Shown in pieces: positions 22,301-34,194 of a stretch of 64,000 bases of DNA; position 1 is the first letter of the stretch, and every line of letters begins with the position of its first letter. The DNA lies in contig NW_017265134.1 in assembly GCF_001638985.1 (NCBI RefSeq), positions 1,827,732 through 1,891,731 on the forward strand. Direction: 5' to 3'. Origin of the DNA: Phycomyces blakesleeanus NRRL 1555(-). Lineage: Eukaryota > Mucoromycota > Mucoromycetes > Mucorales > Phycomycetaceae. Both the position numbers and the translations under genes were made by a program. Under the pieces are notes generated by a model. The model saw only the letters and a list, made by a program, of their open reading frames with translations. It did no database searches and was not told where the DNA came from.

Positions 22301-23332
22301 ATTAAGTTAATAATATACGACAGTTTGTTTCCGTCAGCTTCATTTTGCTTTATACTTTTATTTTTTACCTTGTGAATCGGCATAGTTAAAACTATGTGCT
22401 TCATTATTATATTGGTATTTGTGATTCTGGAGGCTTTTCTTATTAAGCTTATGGTGAAGGCATGGTGGAAGCAATGTCTATTCAGTTTAATAATACTGAA
22501 AAGAAGAGTATTGATTGGAAAAAAGGCAGTTGAAAAAACTGACAGGCAAAAATCAAAAACGTCTGAATTTCCTTTTGTAAACGTTTAAAATTAAAATAGA
22601 AGTCGTCCAAAGCAAAAAAAAAGAGAGAGAGAGAGATGGTCCAAAAGGTAAGTGAAAAGGCTGATTTTTTATGCTCATATTTGTATGATAGAACAGAGAT
22701 TAAACTTTTTTTTTTCTTCTTCGTACTCTCTTAAATTATTCATAGAGTTTGGCCACTGAAGATCTTCATCCGTGACACACTTTACTGAAGTGTCGTTTGG
22801 GGTTCTTGATTACAAACTAGATTGATTAGTAAAAAAAATGCCTGCTTGACTGTAACATAAATATGTAATTTATGTGTAGGACTCTTACTAACACTTGAAT
22901 ATAATCAACGTTTTCTTCTTCTTTTATTTTGGTCCGAATTATGCTTGGATATTTTGATAGTCTTATTAGACTCGATAGAAAAAGGAAGAAACTGGTATGA
23001 TTATGAAATTGCTAAATTTGTACATCATATATACATATCACCAGCCAATCCTTAGTCAGCTACTTAGGTGAAAACAGCTTAATATTTTTCTCGCATTTTC
23101 TTCTCAAAACTGAACATAAACCACTCTAAATCACCTGAAAATCGAGTTTTCTTATGACTGAATCTTCTCTGTTCCCAAAAAGAAAAAAAAAATCACTCTG
23201 AATTCAAAAAATCTGAACCTATAATTTCGGAATCTTAATTACGCGTCATCATACGTAGTCCTTACTGTTAGCTGTATAAATAGCTGTAGCCAGCTTGAAT
23301 AAGCATGTCTTTATCTCAAATAATTTGTAATC
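22301..23332. other. Intergenic, upstream of glutaredoxin
   Basis: No confident gene. A short + strand ORF (22394-22588) with a hydrophobic start and lysine-rich end is too weak to call. Confidence 0.4.
23275..23282 (+). promoter_or_regulatory. TATA box of glutaredoxin gene
   Basis: TATAAATA sits 51 bases before the start codon, in a typical position for a fungal core promoter. Confidence 0.6.
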
Positions 23333-23848
23333 ATGTCCAACATCGAAAAGTTTGTTAATGACAGCATTGCCAACAACAAGGTTGTTGTCTTCTCCAAGTC
23401 GTACTGCCGTAAGTAACTCTCTTTCTCTCTGCTTATTATAAATAAAAATTCAATATATATATATTAAGACTTTAACCGAAACTTTATTAATATTATCTTT
23501 ATCCTTATATAAATAGCTTACTGCACCAAGGCCAAGAAGATTCTTGCCGATTTGAAGGTCGAGGTCTTTATCGTTGAATTGGACAAGCATGGTAATTGTT
23601 TTATTTCTATCTTTGAATAATTGCCTAACGGAATGCGCTATTATACCAAATTTTTAATTTTTTTTTAAAATATATATATATATTGTTATTATAAATACAC
23701 AGCCGATGGCGCAGCTATTCAGGACTATCTCCAGACCTTGACCGGTCAGCGTACAGTTCCCAACATCTTCATTAACACCAAGCACATTGGCGGTTGTGAT
23801 TCCCTTACTGCTATCTACAACAGCGGTGAACTTCAAAAATTACTTTAA
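23333..23848 (+). CDS. GRX1: Dithiol glutaredoxin
   Basis: Three exons, 23333-23408, 23517-23591 and 23703-23848, closing to 98 residues. The active site CPYC is at 25-28, split by intron 1 after the first base of the proline codon. TVPNIFINTKHIGGCDS carries the cis-proline and GG-C-D glutathione-binding loop of class I glutaredoxins. The protein reduces disulfides and protein-glutathione mixed disulfides with GSH in the cytosol. There is no targeting peptide, and size and motif spacing are normal. Codon use is GC-richer than the surroundings (frequent GCC, GTC, AAG), which suggests strong expression. No defect was seen. Confidence 0.95.
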
Positions 23849-24397
23849 ATAAATCATAAAAATTATATGTATACCATTTTTTTGGAGGGAAGGATTAGAT
23901 CTTCGTGCGATAATGAAAAACATTCTGGGTTTGTGTCTTGGGATGATTGTGAACTATAGAAGAAAGGAGTGAGTGGCATTGTAGCTTTACGAGATATATA
24001 TATTTGTATGGAGTTATCTTTGACGCGCACTGTGGGTTGATGTAGGATAAAATACAAGATGATGACAAACAATAAATAAATCAGAAATCAGAAATCAGGA
24101 AAACAATGACAAGGCTCAATAGAAGTGTTCCAACAATAACATAACCGAACCAGGCAAAAAATATAAAACTCTTCAGATATCTTGCATTACTTTAAGAAAA
24201 ATAATACTATACTTCCGTATCAGAAACCATTGATAAAATCTTTGATTCCTGCTTCCAAATAAACCATACTTCAACTTCATTATGGTATATTTTCGCAGAA
24301 AAATGACAAAATAAGACAAGTTTTTGTTCTGTTATAAATAAATGTATACATATATATATATATATATTGTAGAATTAAAAAAAACAAATTCTAACAT
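23849..24397. other. Intergenic after glutaredoxin
   Basis: AT-rich, with an ATCAGAAATCAG tandem near 24080-24098 and a (TA)n run at 24350-24367. No gene was seen. Confidence 0.5.
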
Positions 24398-24690
24398 ATG
24401 ATGTGGTTACCACAAGCTTTAATTAACACTTTGTCTCTGTCGGGTGGGCTTTTCACAAATGTGCATAGCTTCTCGGCCGAGCTGCTCCCGTTTCTAGGTG
24501 ATAGATATTTTAGGATCTTGGATATTACTCGTAGAACTTTTTATTTATTGAACTCTGGCTTTTATATTATGCCAAACATCCTCGATTGTGTGGAGATTTG
24601 GATTTTGCAATCTAATAGTCAAATCGTTGAATTTTCTAATAGTTTTCCAATCATATCGGATAGAACCCAGTAAGTTGACTAACAATATCT
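24398..24690 (-). pseudogene. C-terminal remnant of a Tc1-like transposase
   Basis: The minus strand contains a frame reading QNPNLHTIEDVWHNIKARVQ, which matches the Tc1 block around the catalytic glutamate (SPDLNPIENxWxxLKxR). The following helical C-terminus is broken by stops. The first two catalytic blocks were not found. It is a truncated old copy, not derived from the intact Tc1 above. Confidence 0.45.
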
Positions 24691-26947
24691 TGTTTGAATA
24701 TAAGCATTGCGTGATGTTCTTTATTCAATTTATTTAAACATAGGGTTAAAGTTTTCGGGCATATAATGAATATATATGTCTTGTATAGTTGCTAACATGA
24801 ATTGGCATCCGGAATTTTTTTATGCCATGTATAACTTTTGAAAGGATTACATCTTATACTCAAAGAAAAAAAAAGACTGATAGCACCTGTATTAATCTAT
24901 TTAGTATTTGAGGTCTTGATCTTGCTCTAGCTGCTACAATACGATACTAGATTTTCATAATGTTGTAAAATACGGCTATAAAATGTTCATGTGGAAGCCC
25001 AACAAAAAATAATCCGATCCACGCATAAGCTTCAATAACTCACATCTAAATGGAGGACTTTTGAGCCTTTTGTTTTATAATAATATTTGTCAGTAAATAT
25101 GACGAAAACGCTTTATGAAGAGAAATATAAAGAGTGTAATAAAAAAAACCCAATAAAAATGCAAAAAATGTGGTTAATTGGTGATTTATGAAGTAGGGGT
25201 GTAGCAGGAACAGTAAATGTATCTATTTAAAAAATCGACAAAAAATTAATATTTTTATTTTTCGTTTATGTATTCAGTACTGACCTGAGCCATTAAACTC
25301 ATTAATGTTTGATATCGGAAACGTCGTTTTCATCGCTGCCATTGTTGCCGTAGCCATGCATGACATCTGAGTATTCACTATTGATCTCATTGTCAGACAT
25401 GAAGTTGGAATCTCAAAAAGACGAGCTAGCCCGATTCACCATCGCTTTTACAGAATCAGATGAAAAGGTTGTGATTACTGCAAGTAAAATTTACAGAGGT
25501 TTATTAGTTTTGATATGTTTTCTTCAGAGAATAAATAAAATAAAATTACTTCACATTATCTACTTTCATGGTTCTCTTTTCAGCTGTGTTTTACTCACAG
25601 CTATATATACATATAAATGGTTATTAGACAGTAAATGGCAAAAGCCCATATCAAATACATTATAATATTCTTAAATATCTAAACAACTTCAAATGTAACT
25701 GTTTTGTTATCAGTCTGTAATATGTGTTGCTATTCTAGAAACAGCTTGCTGATTATTATTGGATCTACTGCAGCAAGAGTCCCTGATGCGTGTCTTTGGG
25801 ATAAAACGAGGGGATGGAATATGTTGTGTGCATTTTGAATTGTAAGTTATTAGTAAAGCAAAATATATTGCTTTCGAAATTTTATCAACTGCGATGTTAA
25901 AGCATAATGAACTTGAAGTATTTTGCATTTTGTACTTTTTATTTATTTTAAATCAAGATGATTAGACTATTGACGTACAAGCACTGTTTTAAAAAAAAAT
26001 GTGTAGAAGGAACAATGTTGTACTTAAGTTAGATCACCTACCACCACAACTCTTAGTATCCTCCATTACCTCCATCTCTTAGGAAGCATATATTGGCATC
26101 ATAGTGTTGATATGTTTGTATAAAAGTGGAACATGCCAGCTCTAACTACTTCGAGGTAAAAATCAAACAGCTTGGCATACATTTACATTGTTGCATATAA
26201 AATGACATTTGTTTTTACAGCAATGACTCCGTGAATATTTAATAATTAATTTTTCTTTTACAGTGTATTCTCGACCCACATGCATATGTTTTTACTGTAT
26301 CAAGATACGGTTAAAATGAAGCGCAATTTCCGACAACCCAACCTCTTCATCTCTTTTGCCTCTTATTATTCTAAATTCAATATTTAAGCAATATAAAGTG
26401 TATTAACAATTAAATAAAAAATGACTAATACTTTACCATCCACTAGGATACATAAATATATATTCGTCCAGAGTAAATGAAAACAATAACGAGGATTCCA
26501 ACTTAATCGTAAGACAAGTTAAAGAAAATTGAATTACCAAGGTGGGTTGGATGGGGAGAAAGCATGCAATAACTGGATAACTGTAAGTGGTCAACAAGAG
26601 GATAATATATAGAAACAACTAGGAGATTTTGAGTCGTCGGTTTTGTAAAGAGAGTCAACGGCTGTCATTTACAACATAACATTAGCGCAGTTCAGTTTTC
26701 TATATTTTCTTAAAATGCAGCAGGACATCCTTAACCATGTAATATCTGATTAAATCTTTGTTTTTAAGGATGTCAAAAGGTTTCACAAACGTATACTACT
26801 CTTCATTGCTGTTTTCTTGGACCTTCAAGACTATCTCTGGTAAAACAGCTTGATATATATATATTCTTTCATAAAATATGCCGGCATATACAACATGCAA
26901 CCTAAAAAACTTATAAAGTAAAATAATCATAATAAAACCGCTGTTTA
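24691..26947. other. Long AT-rich intergenic region
   Basis: No confident gene. A short minus-strand acidic ORF (about 25311-25405) and the + strand ORF at 25360-25665 overlap and show no family traits. A small hairpin pairs ACATCCTTAA near 26724 with TTAAGGATGT near 26764. Confidence 0.4.
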
Positions 26948-27104
26948 AGGTGCTCTTCAGCGATCTCAGTATAATTATTTTGGCTATAAGAAAAAAACGG
27001 GAAATTACAAATAAAGTAGAGAGACTGCTTTTTATAGTAATCATGATACACAGCCATAGATTTCACTCCAAAAACTAATGTGAAACATCTAATTTAATTG
27101 GTGC

Positions 27105-27636
27105 TGTTGTAAATGAGTATTGGCTACTGCTGTAATTGAGAATAAGTCTGAAGGAAATAATATAAGGCCTCAGCTATTCCAGTCAAAGGTGTCTACCGAT
27201 TACTTTATTATTTAACACACAGGTTTAGCATGCATGATAGTGATTATATTTCATATGATGATATCACCATAATATGGGATACATCAGTGGATTATTATAA
27301 GCATAATTATAACTCATAAACACATTTACTTTCGATGTTAATACTTCATTAGGACTACACACATTTATATAATTAATCATACATTAATTATCCCAAGATC
27401 ACGTTGCTCTGATTAAGGCTCAGATAGGATCGATTACCTGACCCCAGTCATATAATTTTCCCAATCCAAAACAATATAAATAGCAGTAGTAGTTCAGTGT
27501 AGGAACCTGGTCAAACTTTGATACAAAATCTTTCTCAATAAACAAAACCTACACAAGTTCTCACGAATCTTCGTTCCTAATTTCAAATCTTCAATTCTTC
27601 CTCTTAAAAACTTCTTCAACTTCAACCACCACAACA
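27105..27636 (+). mobile_element. Solo LTR, family 1, copy C
   Basis: 532 bp beginning TGTTGTAAATGAG and ending CCACCACAACA, flanked by near-identical 5-mers (GGTGC / GATGC). It is the reverse complement of the copies at 50603 and 51942. A TATAAATAG box at 27475-27483 and a downstream AATAAA-like site indicate that transcription would run on the + strand, toward the Myb-like ORF. No internal retrotransposon domain adjoins it. Confidence 0.92.
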
Positions 27637-27845
27637 GATGCAAAACCTCGGGAAACTACTTGGCAAAACTATATTCAAGAGGCGTTGATATAAATGGAAA
27701 CGATAGAACCAATTATAGTTTACTAAAATAACTGCTCGCTTTCAAATACTTTATTATTTAATAAATATTTTAATATGTCTTTTGCCTTTGTTCCTGTAAT
27801 ATTTACATAACAACTCTCTTTTTTAAAACAAATATCCTATCAACA

Positions 27846-28901
27846 ATGAACCCTACCTTTACCAACACCAACTCCATTCACCAAAATGTGTTGAATATGG
27901 TTCCTTCGCAAGAAATAACCGTTTTCCAAGAAGTTCCTCAATCAGGAAGAACCCAAACTGTTGGTCGTCCATCTGCCTGGAATGACAATATTATTAAGGT
28001 CCTTCTTCGCCTGATAATTGACACTGGGTTTTATGCAAAGCATGCCATCTTGGATAACTCTGGAAAGACAAGACTATGGCAGAAACTTCATGATGATTTC
28101 TGTAATCATCTAGATGTTGTCCGTTATGCAGCATCTCCTCTCAATGCTGGGTTTTCTAGTAAATATGAAGCTGTCAAATATATAAAAGACAAGTTCCAGT
28201 CGATCAAGAAGGATTTCCAAAAGATTACTGCGGAAATCAGAAGAACTGGATCTGGTGGACCTCCTCCTCAAGAAAGGTATATCCACTTTGATGATATGAA
28301 GGAGATTACCTTGAGCAACCCTGGTTTCTTCCTGTCAATGTTGATGGAGACAGGCCGTGTTGTTGAGGAAGTTGTTGCTGAAGCCGTGATCAGCATCTGC
28401 CAAGATGACGGTGTTACTTACAAGAACACCCAATTGACAACCCCTTCTTTTGTCTCGGAGGGACGGTCTGAGATGAGTCAGTGGTCCTACAGCACTCCCA
28501 ATCCTGTCCCATCCCCAAGACAAGGCACGGAACCAGTGTCAACATCCGGGACCAGAAGAACCACGCCATCTGAGCTCCAGCAAGCCTTCCTGGAAAACTC
28601 AAGAAGCCAAACTGACATCATGACATCCATGCACGACCTTCTCAGTACCAGGTACCAAAGACTTGAAGAGCTATATGAAGATACTCTTCAGCAATATAGA
28701 CTGGATGTGATAGCATCTCAAGAAGCAAGACGTTTGGATTGGGAGAGTAGAGAGCTGATTGCAACACGTGAATATAATAGACAAGTTATAGCTGATGAGA
28801 GAGAGGAAGAGTCAAGAAGGTCTCTATTGGAAATACTTTCTAGACGTAAAAGATCAAGAGGTCCATCATCTTACCTCACTCGTATAAATGAGTTAAATTA
28901 A
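27846..28901 (+). CDS. Harbinger Myb/SANT-like DNA-binding protein
   Basis: Single-exon, 351 residues, no stops. Residues about 40-115 (starting GRPSAWNDNIIKVLLRLI, with W, K and FCNHL spacing) resemble the Myb/SANT-like domain (trihelix type) encoded by the second gene of PIF/Harbinger elements. A serine/proline-rich linker (about 200-240) and a long charged coiled-coil C-terminus (about 255-345, with SRRKRSRG as a likely nuclear signal) follow. In known elements this partner helps the transposase enter the nucleus and bind the ends. The gene lies 210 bases downstream of, and in the same direction as, solo LTR copy C. Confidence 0.75.
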   Translation: MNPTFTNTNSIHQNVLNMVPSQEITVFQEVPQSGRTQTVGRPSAWNDNIIKVLLRLIIDTGFYAKHAILDNSGKTRLWQKLHDDFCNHLDVVRYAASPLNAGFSSKYEAVKYIKDKFQSIKKDFQKITAEIRRTGSGGPPPQERYIHFDDMKEITLSNPGFFLSMLMETGRVVEEVVAEAVISICQDDGVTYKNTQLTTPSFVSEGRSEMSQWSYSTPNPVPSPRQGTEPVSTSGTRRTTPSELQQAFLENSRSQTDIMTSMHDLLSTRYQRLEELYEDTLQQYRLDVIASQEARRLDWESRELIATREYNRQVIADEREEESRRSLLEILSRRKRSRGPSSYLTRINELN

Positions 28902-29296
28902 TAAAATCATCTATTTTTTCTTGCTTTTTCTTATATAATAATATATTCATCATTAATTACCTCTTATTTATCTCATTAACAATATAAAAGCATAGCTTTT
29001 CAAATCATTTTGGTCCAATTTAAAATCTATTTTAAAGAAAATGTATAAATGTTTTATGAGACAATATATAAAGAATCTTTCTCTTCATCTCTTCTAAGTT
29101 TTCCCTCTGTACTAAGTCTAGCTCTTGATCGTGTAGAGAGTACTGGCGTAATGGTAGCATCATCATCATCATTGTCAGAGTTGTCATTGTTATTATTATC
29201 ATTGTTTACAATGTCTAAAGTTGTACCATCCATGTTATTGGTACGAGCAAATCCATACATTGTGGGTTCTTCATATTGCGAATCATCAATGTCTTG
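28902..29296. other. Spacer between convergent Harbinger genes
   Basis: Contains the 3' ends of both genes and a short CATCAT/TTATTATTATC simple repeat near 29160-29200. No further coding sequence. Confidence 0.5.
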
Positions 29297-30683
29297 TCAC
29301 AACATATCATTAAGATACTCCTGGCTGTCTCCATACATAATACACAGATTATGCAATATACAACATACTGTTATGACTTCACACATTCTTTCTGTGGTAA
29401 GAACATACAGATGCTTAAACATAAACCGCCACCTGATTACAAGCAATCCAAATGCATTCTCAATAGCAAATCTGGTAGATGATTATACCTTGTTGAAGTG
29501 CTTTTCACGTCGAACAGTTGTTGAATGGCTATATGGGATCATGCAATGCTTAAGAATTGGATATGCTGAATCTGATATCATTACAGATGTACAAGTTTAG
29601 ATATAGTGTAAATAATTATGTATTTATAAAAACATACCTCCTACTATGTATGATCTTAGATCAGGAAAGAGTGCTTGGGGATTGTGAATCATATCATTAT
29701 AAAAATAACTTGTTGTAAAGATATGTGTATCATTTTGACTACCTAATTATAGAATATTTTAGAAAGAGTAACATCTTTATTGTTTATCAATGTCATTTAC
29801 CTGGATGTCCAACCTTGATCTTTATGAACATCTTTTTGTGATCACATACAGCCATGAGGGACATTGAGGCATTACCATGTCGGTCCAGTCAGCTATTTCC
29901 AAACGAAGATTGTTTCTGAACTACCACAAGTTTACCATCAATTGCACCAATACAGCTTTTTAAATGAGGATTCCCTGTTCTGCGCGATGCTTCAGCAAAC
30001 CCTGACATTACTCTGCGACTTTCTCTAATAGTCGATGGCCACTTGATTGTGTCATTCAAAAAGCAGCAAATCATAGCTTTCAGAAACCTCTCAGTGAACC
30101 GGTGGTAAGCTGCCTGGCTGACACCAAACATCTCTGATGCCATTCTGTATCCCAAGTGGGTATTACTCAGGCGCCAGAGAACAATAGCCACCTGTTTCCA
30201 TATGGAATGGCTAGTATTTCCTCTTTCATTTGATGCTTTGAACTCGGAGTCTCTGGACAAAACATTGACCATACAGTTGAATGTTCTTCTATTGATTCTG
30301 TAATGATCACGGAAGCTGTTGATTCCGACTCCATTATGTAAATGTGGGTGGCAAAGTATCCACCAATATACATTGCTTCCGTCTAAGTTGTTATGTACTA
30401 TACGCTCTGCAGTGATATGCATAGGAGAACCAAGGTAGCAAACAGTTTGGAAATCATCTGTCATATGGTTATTTCCAGCAAGCATTATATTGCTGTATAT
30501 TTGAATAAGTGTCTCGTGCATGTTCAACAGATGCTCTCTCATGTAGTGTAAACGTTTCACTTCAGTTTCTGCTTCTTCATAATCTTCATCATTATCAGAT
30601 GCAATAGTTTTTTGGGATGAAAATTGAAGGCTGTATACAGCCAAGATCTCAGTTTCTGTAAGGTCAGTGTTGATGTTATTCAT
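29297..30683 (-). pseudogene. Harbinger DDE transposase with one in-frame stop
   Basis: Exons 29801-30683, 29638-29742 and 29297-29571 join in phase to 420 codons. The DDE_4 triad is intact: D249 (GAIDGK), D330 (GGDSAYP, whose codon is split by intron 2) and E367 (RFAIENAFG). A single TGA at 29889-29891 (codon 265) lies 16 codons after the first aspartate, in the run FGNS(stop)LDRHGN. Since the frame reads on cleanly beyond it, this is most simply one nonsense mutation in an otherwise preserved gene. Readthrough is possible but unproven. It would catalyse excision and insertion at TTA/TAA. Confidence 0.85.
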
Positions 30684-30972
30684 TTTAAATATTTTGTAAG
30701 ATAAAAGTAGTAAAAAGAGTAAAATGTATATAAAAAAAATATGGGGACGTTTTAGTAAAACCGTGGTTTAAAGTTACTTTTATGATTTTAGCGCCGCTTT
30801 GAGTTATACCAAGTAGTTTCCCCTGCAAATTCGCGCGTAAAACTACTTGGTAGAATTAACAATTTTCGGAAAGTAATTCATGATTTTTTGGTGTATAACT
30901 ACTATATTTAAATAAAACTTTTCTTTATCACATAATTTTGAATTATACCGAGACTGCTGAAGAGCACCTTTA

Positions 30973-33276
30973 ATATAATGCTGGATTTGATGAATTGGTT
31001 TATGAATGACAAACATCAAAGCTGGCTACCACTTTTGGTAAATAGTAATGTTTTTGACAAATATAATATGTATTTAGAGATGCTCTTGGTAAAATATGGG
31101 TGTGTGTGCATGTGCGCATGTACATGATTGTAGTAATGTTACTTGTAAATTTGATTGCAAGTTGATGTTAATAGGCATGCTTATTGAAAGAAATGCATAT
31201 GAAAAATAAATAGATAAATAAATCAGTAAGAGTATTATTTTTGTTTATTCTGCTAGAAACCCCCTGTCCTCATTTCTCAACTAGAATCATTGCACCAATG
31301 ACTGCATTGAAAATATTTTTTACAACTTTTCAACCTCTCAACAGAAAATATAAAGAATATCAAATGTATACATATATATACCTCTTGTAATTAAGATTAT
31401 TTGAACAATCTGTCGCCTTGGTTAAAGGGCATGCAAGATACCAAAAAATAAATAAATAAATAAAAAATATTGGTTTCAGTTGACATTTATAATATTATTA
31501 TTTTTTTATTTTTTTTAAGAAATCAATATTTTATCAAAAAATAAAATTCATATAATTCCACTTTTCTTGACTTCTACTGATTGTATTTGTATGTTTCTTA
31601 GCTCTACTGATAGCTAATAAAGGAGAGTAACAAAAAAGTGGTGTTAGAGACGCATTGTTGATCTTTAGAATTTTCGGAGTTTGAATCATGCTACGATTAG
31701 ATGGCCACCGGGATTTGGTATAGTGGGCAAGTTGGTAGAAAATTAAAATAAATTGAATATTGCTGCCCAAGTAGAATATAATCATTATATATATATATAT
31801 TAATTTATTCATTAGATAAAATAAAAATCGAATTAATTTACAGAAAATATATCTATTTGCTTAATTTTTTTTATATACAACTATTTAAATTAAGTAAAAT
31901 AATAACAACAACAAAAAAATAAAAATAAAACAGTTGTGTGAATACTTCAATAAAACAAATATTAAAAATGTAGACAAGTTAGTACAAAAAAGTCTTATTT
32001 TTAAAAATTTCTTTAAATAAAAAGTAAAAGAATATTCTATTTAACATGAACAAAAAAAAACAGAAGATGATTAAGATTGGGATAAAAGGCAGTTAATTTT
32101 TTTTTACATATCAACCAACCATTTAGACTATTCCGAGTAGATTGTCTAAATATAATATTGCTTTTTTATTGACAGAATGAATATCTTATAAAAATATAAA
32201 TTAAAGTCATCATTAACTATTGCTAAAATTATTGCATACAATATTTTGTTCAACAAAATATTCTATTAAAATTAAAGATTTTTTATAAATTAACACAAAT
32301 GTCTATATATCACTTTTTATTATATTTCAAAAACTACTTTCTCTTGATCATCAATTTTATGTATAACAGTGGTAGACAAACAGTAAAATTCTAAATAACT
32401 ATTTCTTCAGCTTTCTTTGTAATAAATCAGATTGGTTAAAAGAGTAAAAACTTTGTCTCAAATTTTGTTCTCTGTTTTTATGTGAGCAAAATTTGAAACA
32501 AAAATATAATAAGGAGAAATATACAATAATTCTGTAGAAGTCTCCTAAGATTGGTACACTGCTCAATCTTGTTCGGATTTTCTACTTTTTCAAGTTAATT
32601 GTAGACAAATAAAGCTTAATATGATTGATTTAATCTAAAACATACTTATTCAGAATTTTACCGTCTGTCTATTGCTAACATATTAAATTAAATTTCTAAT
32701 CTGATTTATACATAAATTGTAGATTTTAATTTTATTTATAAATATACTAAATACAGCTATTTATTATACAAAACATATGATACTTATAAACATATATTAA
32801 AAAATATCTTACATTGCACAAGTAAAACAAATAATTATATATTAAAAATGGTGGAAATAATATATTTATTGCTCTCATTAACACATTTATTGCTTCTCAT
32901 AAAAAAAATCAAAAAAAGGAACTCATACAAAACTTTAGGGACTTGTCAACAAATTAAATAGTAGTCAGCAATTCGGCATACCAGAGTAACATTGTTTCAA
33001 CTATCGAACATATGTTTATAAAAATATAATATATGTCTCTTATGTATGATTTGTATGAAAATAAATATTTTGATATTTATATCATAATAGATATGATTTA
33101 AATAGTTAACTTATAGATAATATAATTTAATACTTTGATTATATTATGATAGATATGATTTTAATAAATAATAACTAAGTATAAGATAAACTAAAAGCAA
33201 AGTAATAATATATAAAAATAAAATAACTAGTTATATGATTTTAGTCAATATATTGATAGTAGACTAAGTAATTATA
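30973..33276. other. AT-rich region grading into minisatellite
   Basis: 2.3 kb with no ORF of interest. Very AT-rich, with (AAAT)n near 31445-31467 and many A/T runs. From about 33040 it contains ATATGATTTTAGTCAATATA-like units related to the minisatellite on the other side of the pogo element. Confidence 0.5.
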
Positions 33277-34194
33277 CAGTCAACACTCAATTTAGTGATA
33301 TAGTTGGGAGTCGCAGAATTTTATTACTACCACCAAATCAAATGTGATATTTTCTTATTCCGAATATTTTTGTGATATTAGAACTCAGTTGTATGTGACT
33401 GCTGCTTTTCTCATAGCAAGATGATAATATATTATTTTCTATATGTTAAGATCAATAGTAATAAAAGTCATTAAATATATAGAAATATATTAAATACAAG
33501 ATGTTAATCTATAAAGTAAAATCAGTACTTTAATAAATAATTTTAAAGAAAGATGGATGAATGTATTAATAATAAAAGCCATTTAAAATTACATTCATCC
33601 ATTACATATTTATATATTATATAGACAAACACTACAGGAAAAGACAGACAATATAAGACATATAGAATATATGTTCTATTAATAATTGTATATTCTTTTA
33701 TTCAACAAATTATTATAATATCTTTATAATGAGATATATAATCTTAAGAACCAATAATAAATGAAGCATTATTTGAAACATCTTTGTAAAAAAAATTGAT
33801 GGTAATGATTGTTTTATATATTCTTAATTCAATAAAACTTAACCAAGTTTACATATCTTCTAAGACATAGTAAAAACCAATCAGATGTATTACCATATTT
33901 CATTTTATATCATATAAATGAGCTTATACTTCTTCTAAGAGACAAAAAGCTTAACTAATGATCTCCTTATACTTTATCCATGAAAACAAAAAATATGATT
34001 GGTGTGTTATAAGCGCTATGTCTTGTTTAATAGTAATATGTTTTATTTAATAATAATATGTTTAATATAAAAGAAATACTGTAAAACATATTTTTACTGT
34101 TATCTTTATTGATAAAAATATTCTTAGCTATAAACTCTTTTTAAACACACACTCACACACACTTACACACCTTCAATCACTTTATTTCTTTAAC

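Larger units (their letters stand above)
26948..30969. mobile_element. PIF/Harbinger element with nested solo LTR
   Basis: The ends are AGGTGCTCTTCAGC and its reverse complement, with about 29-bp terminal repeats (three mismatches). They are flanked by TTA at 26945-26947 and at 30970-30972, the family's 3-bp target. Inside are two convergent genes, as in Harbinger elements: a Myb/SANT-like protein on + and a DDE transposase on -. A 532-bp LTR (27105-27636) is inserted in the left part. Without it the element is about 3.5 kb. Confidence 0.93.

Noticed and set aside
22394..22588. 64-codon + strand ORF with hydrophobic N-terminus
   Set aside because: Too short, low complexity, no splice context or homology.
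25360..25665. 101-codon + strand ORF
   Set aside because: No recognisable domain; its strand partner is an equally weak acidic ORF, so neither can be supported.
29049..29600. 183-codon + strand ORF
   Set aside because: Antisense to exon 3 of the Harbinger transposase, which carries the catalytic GDSAYP and IENAFG blocks.
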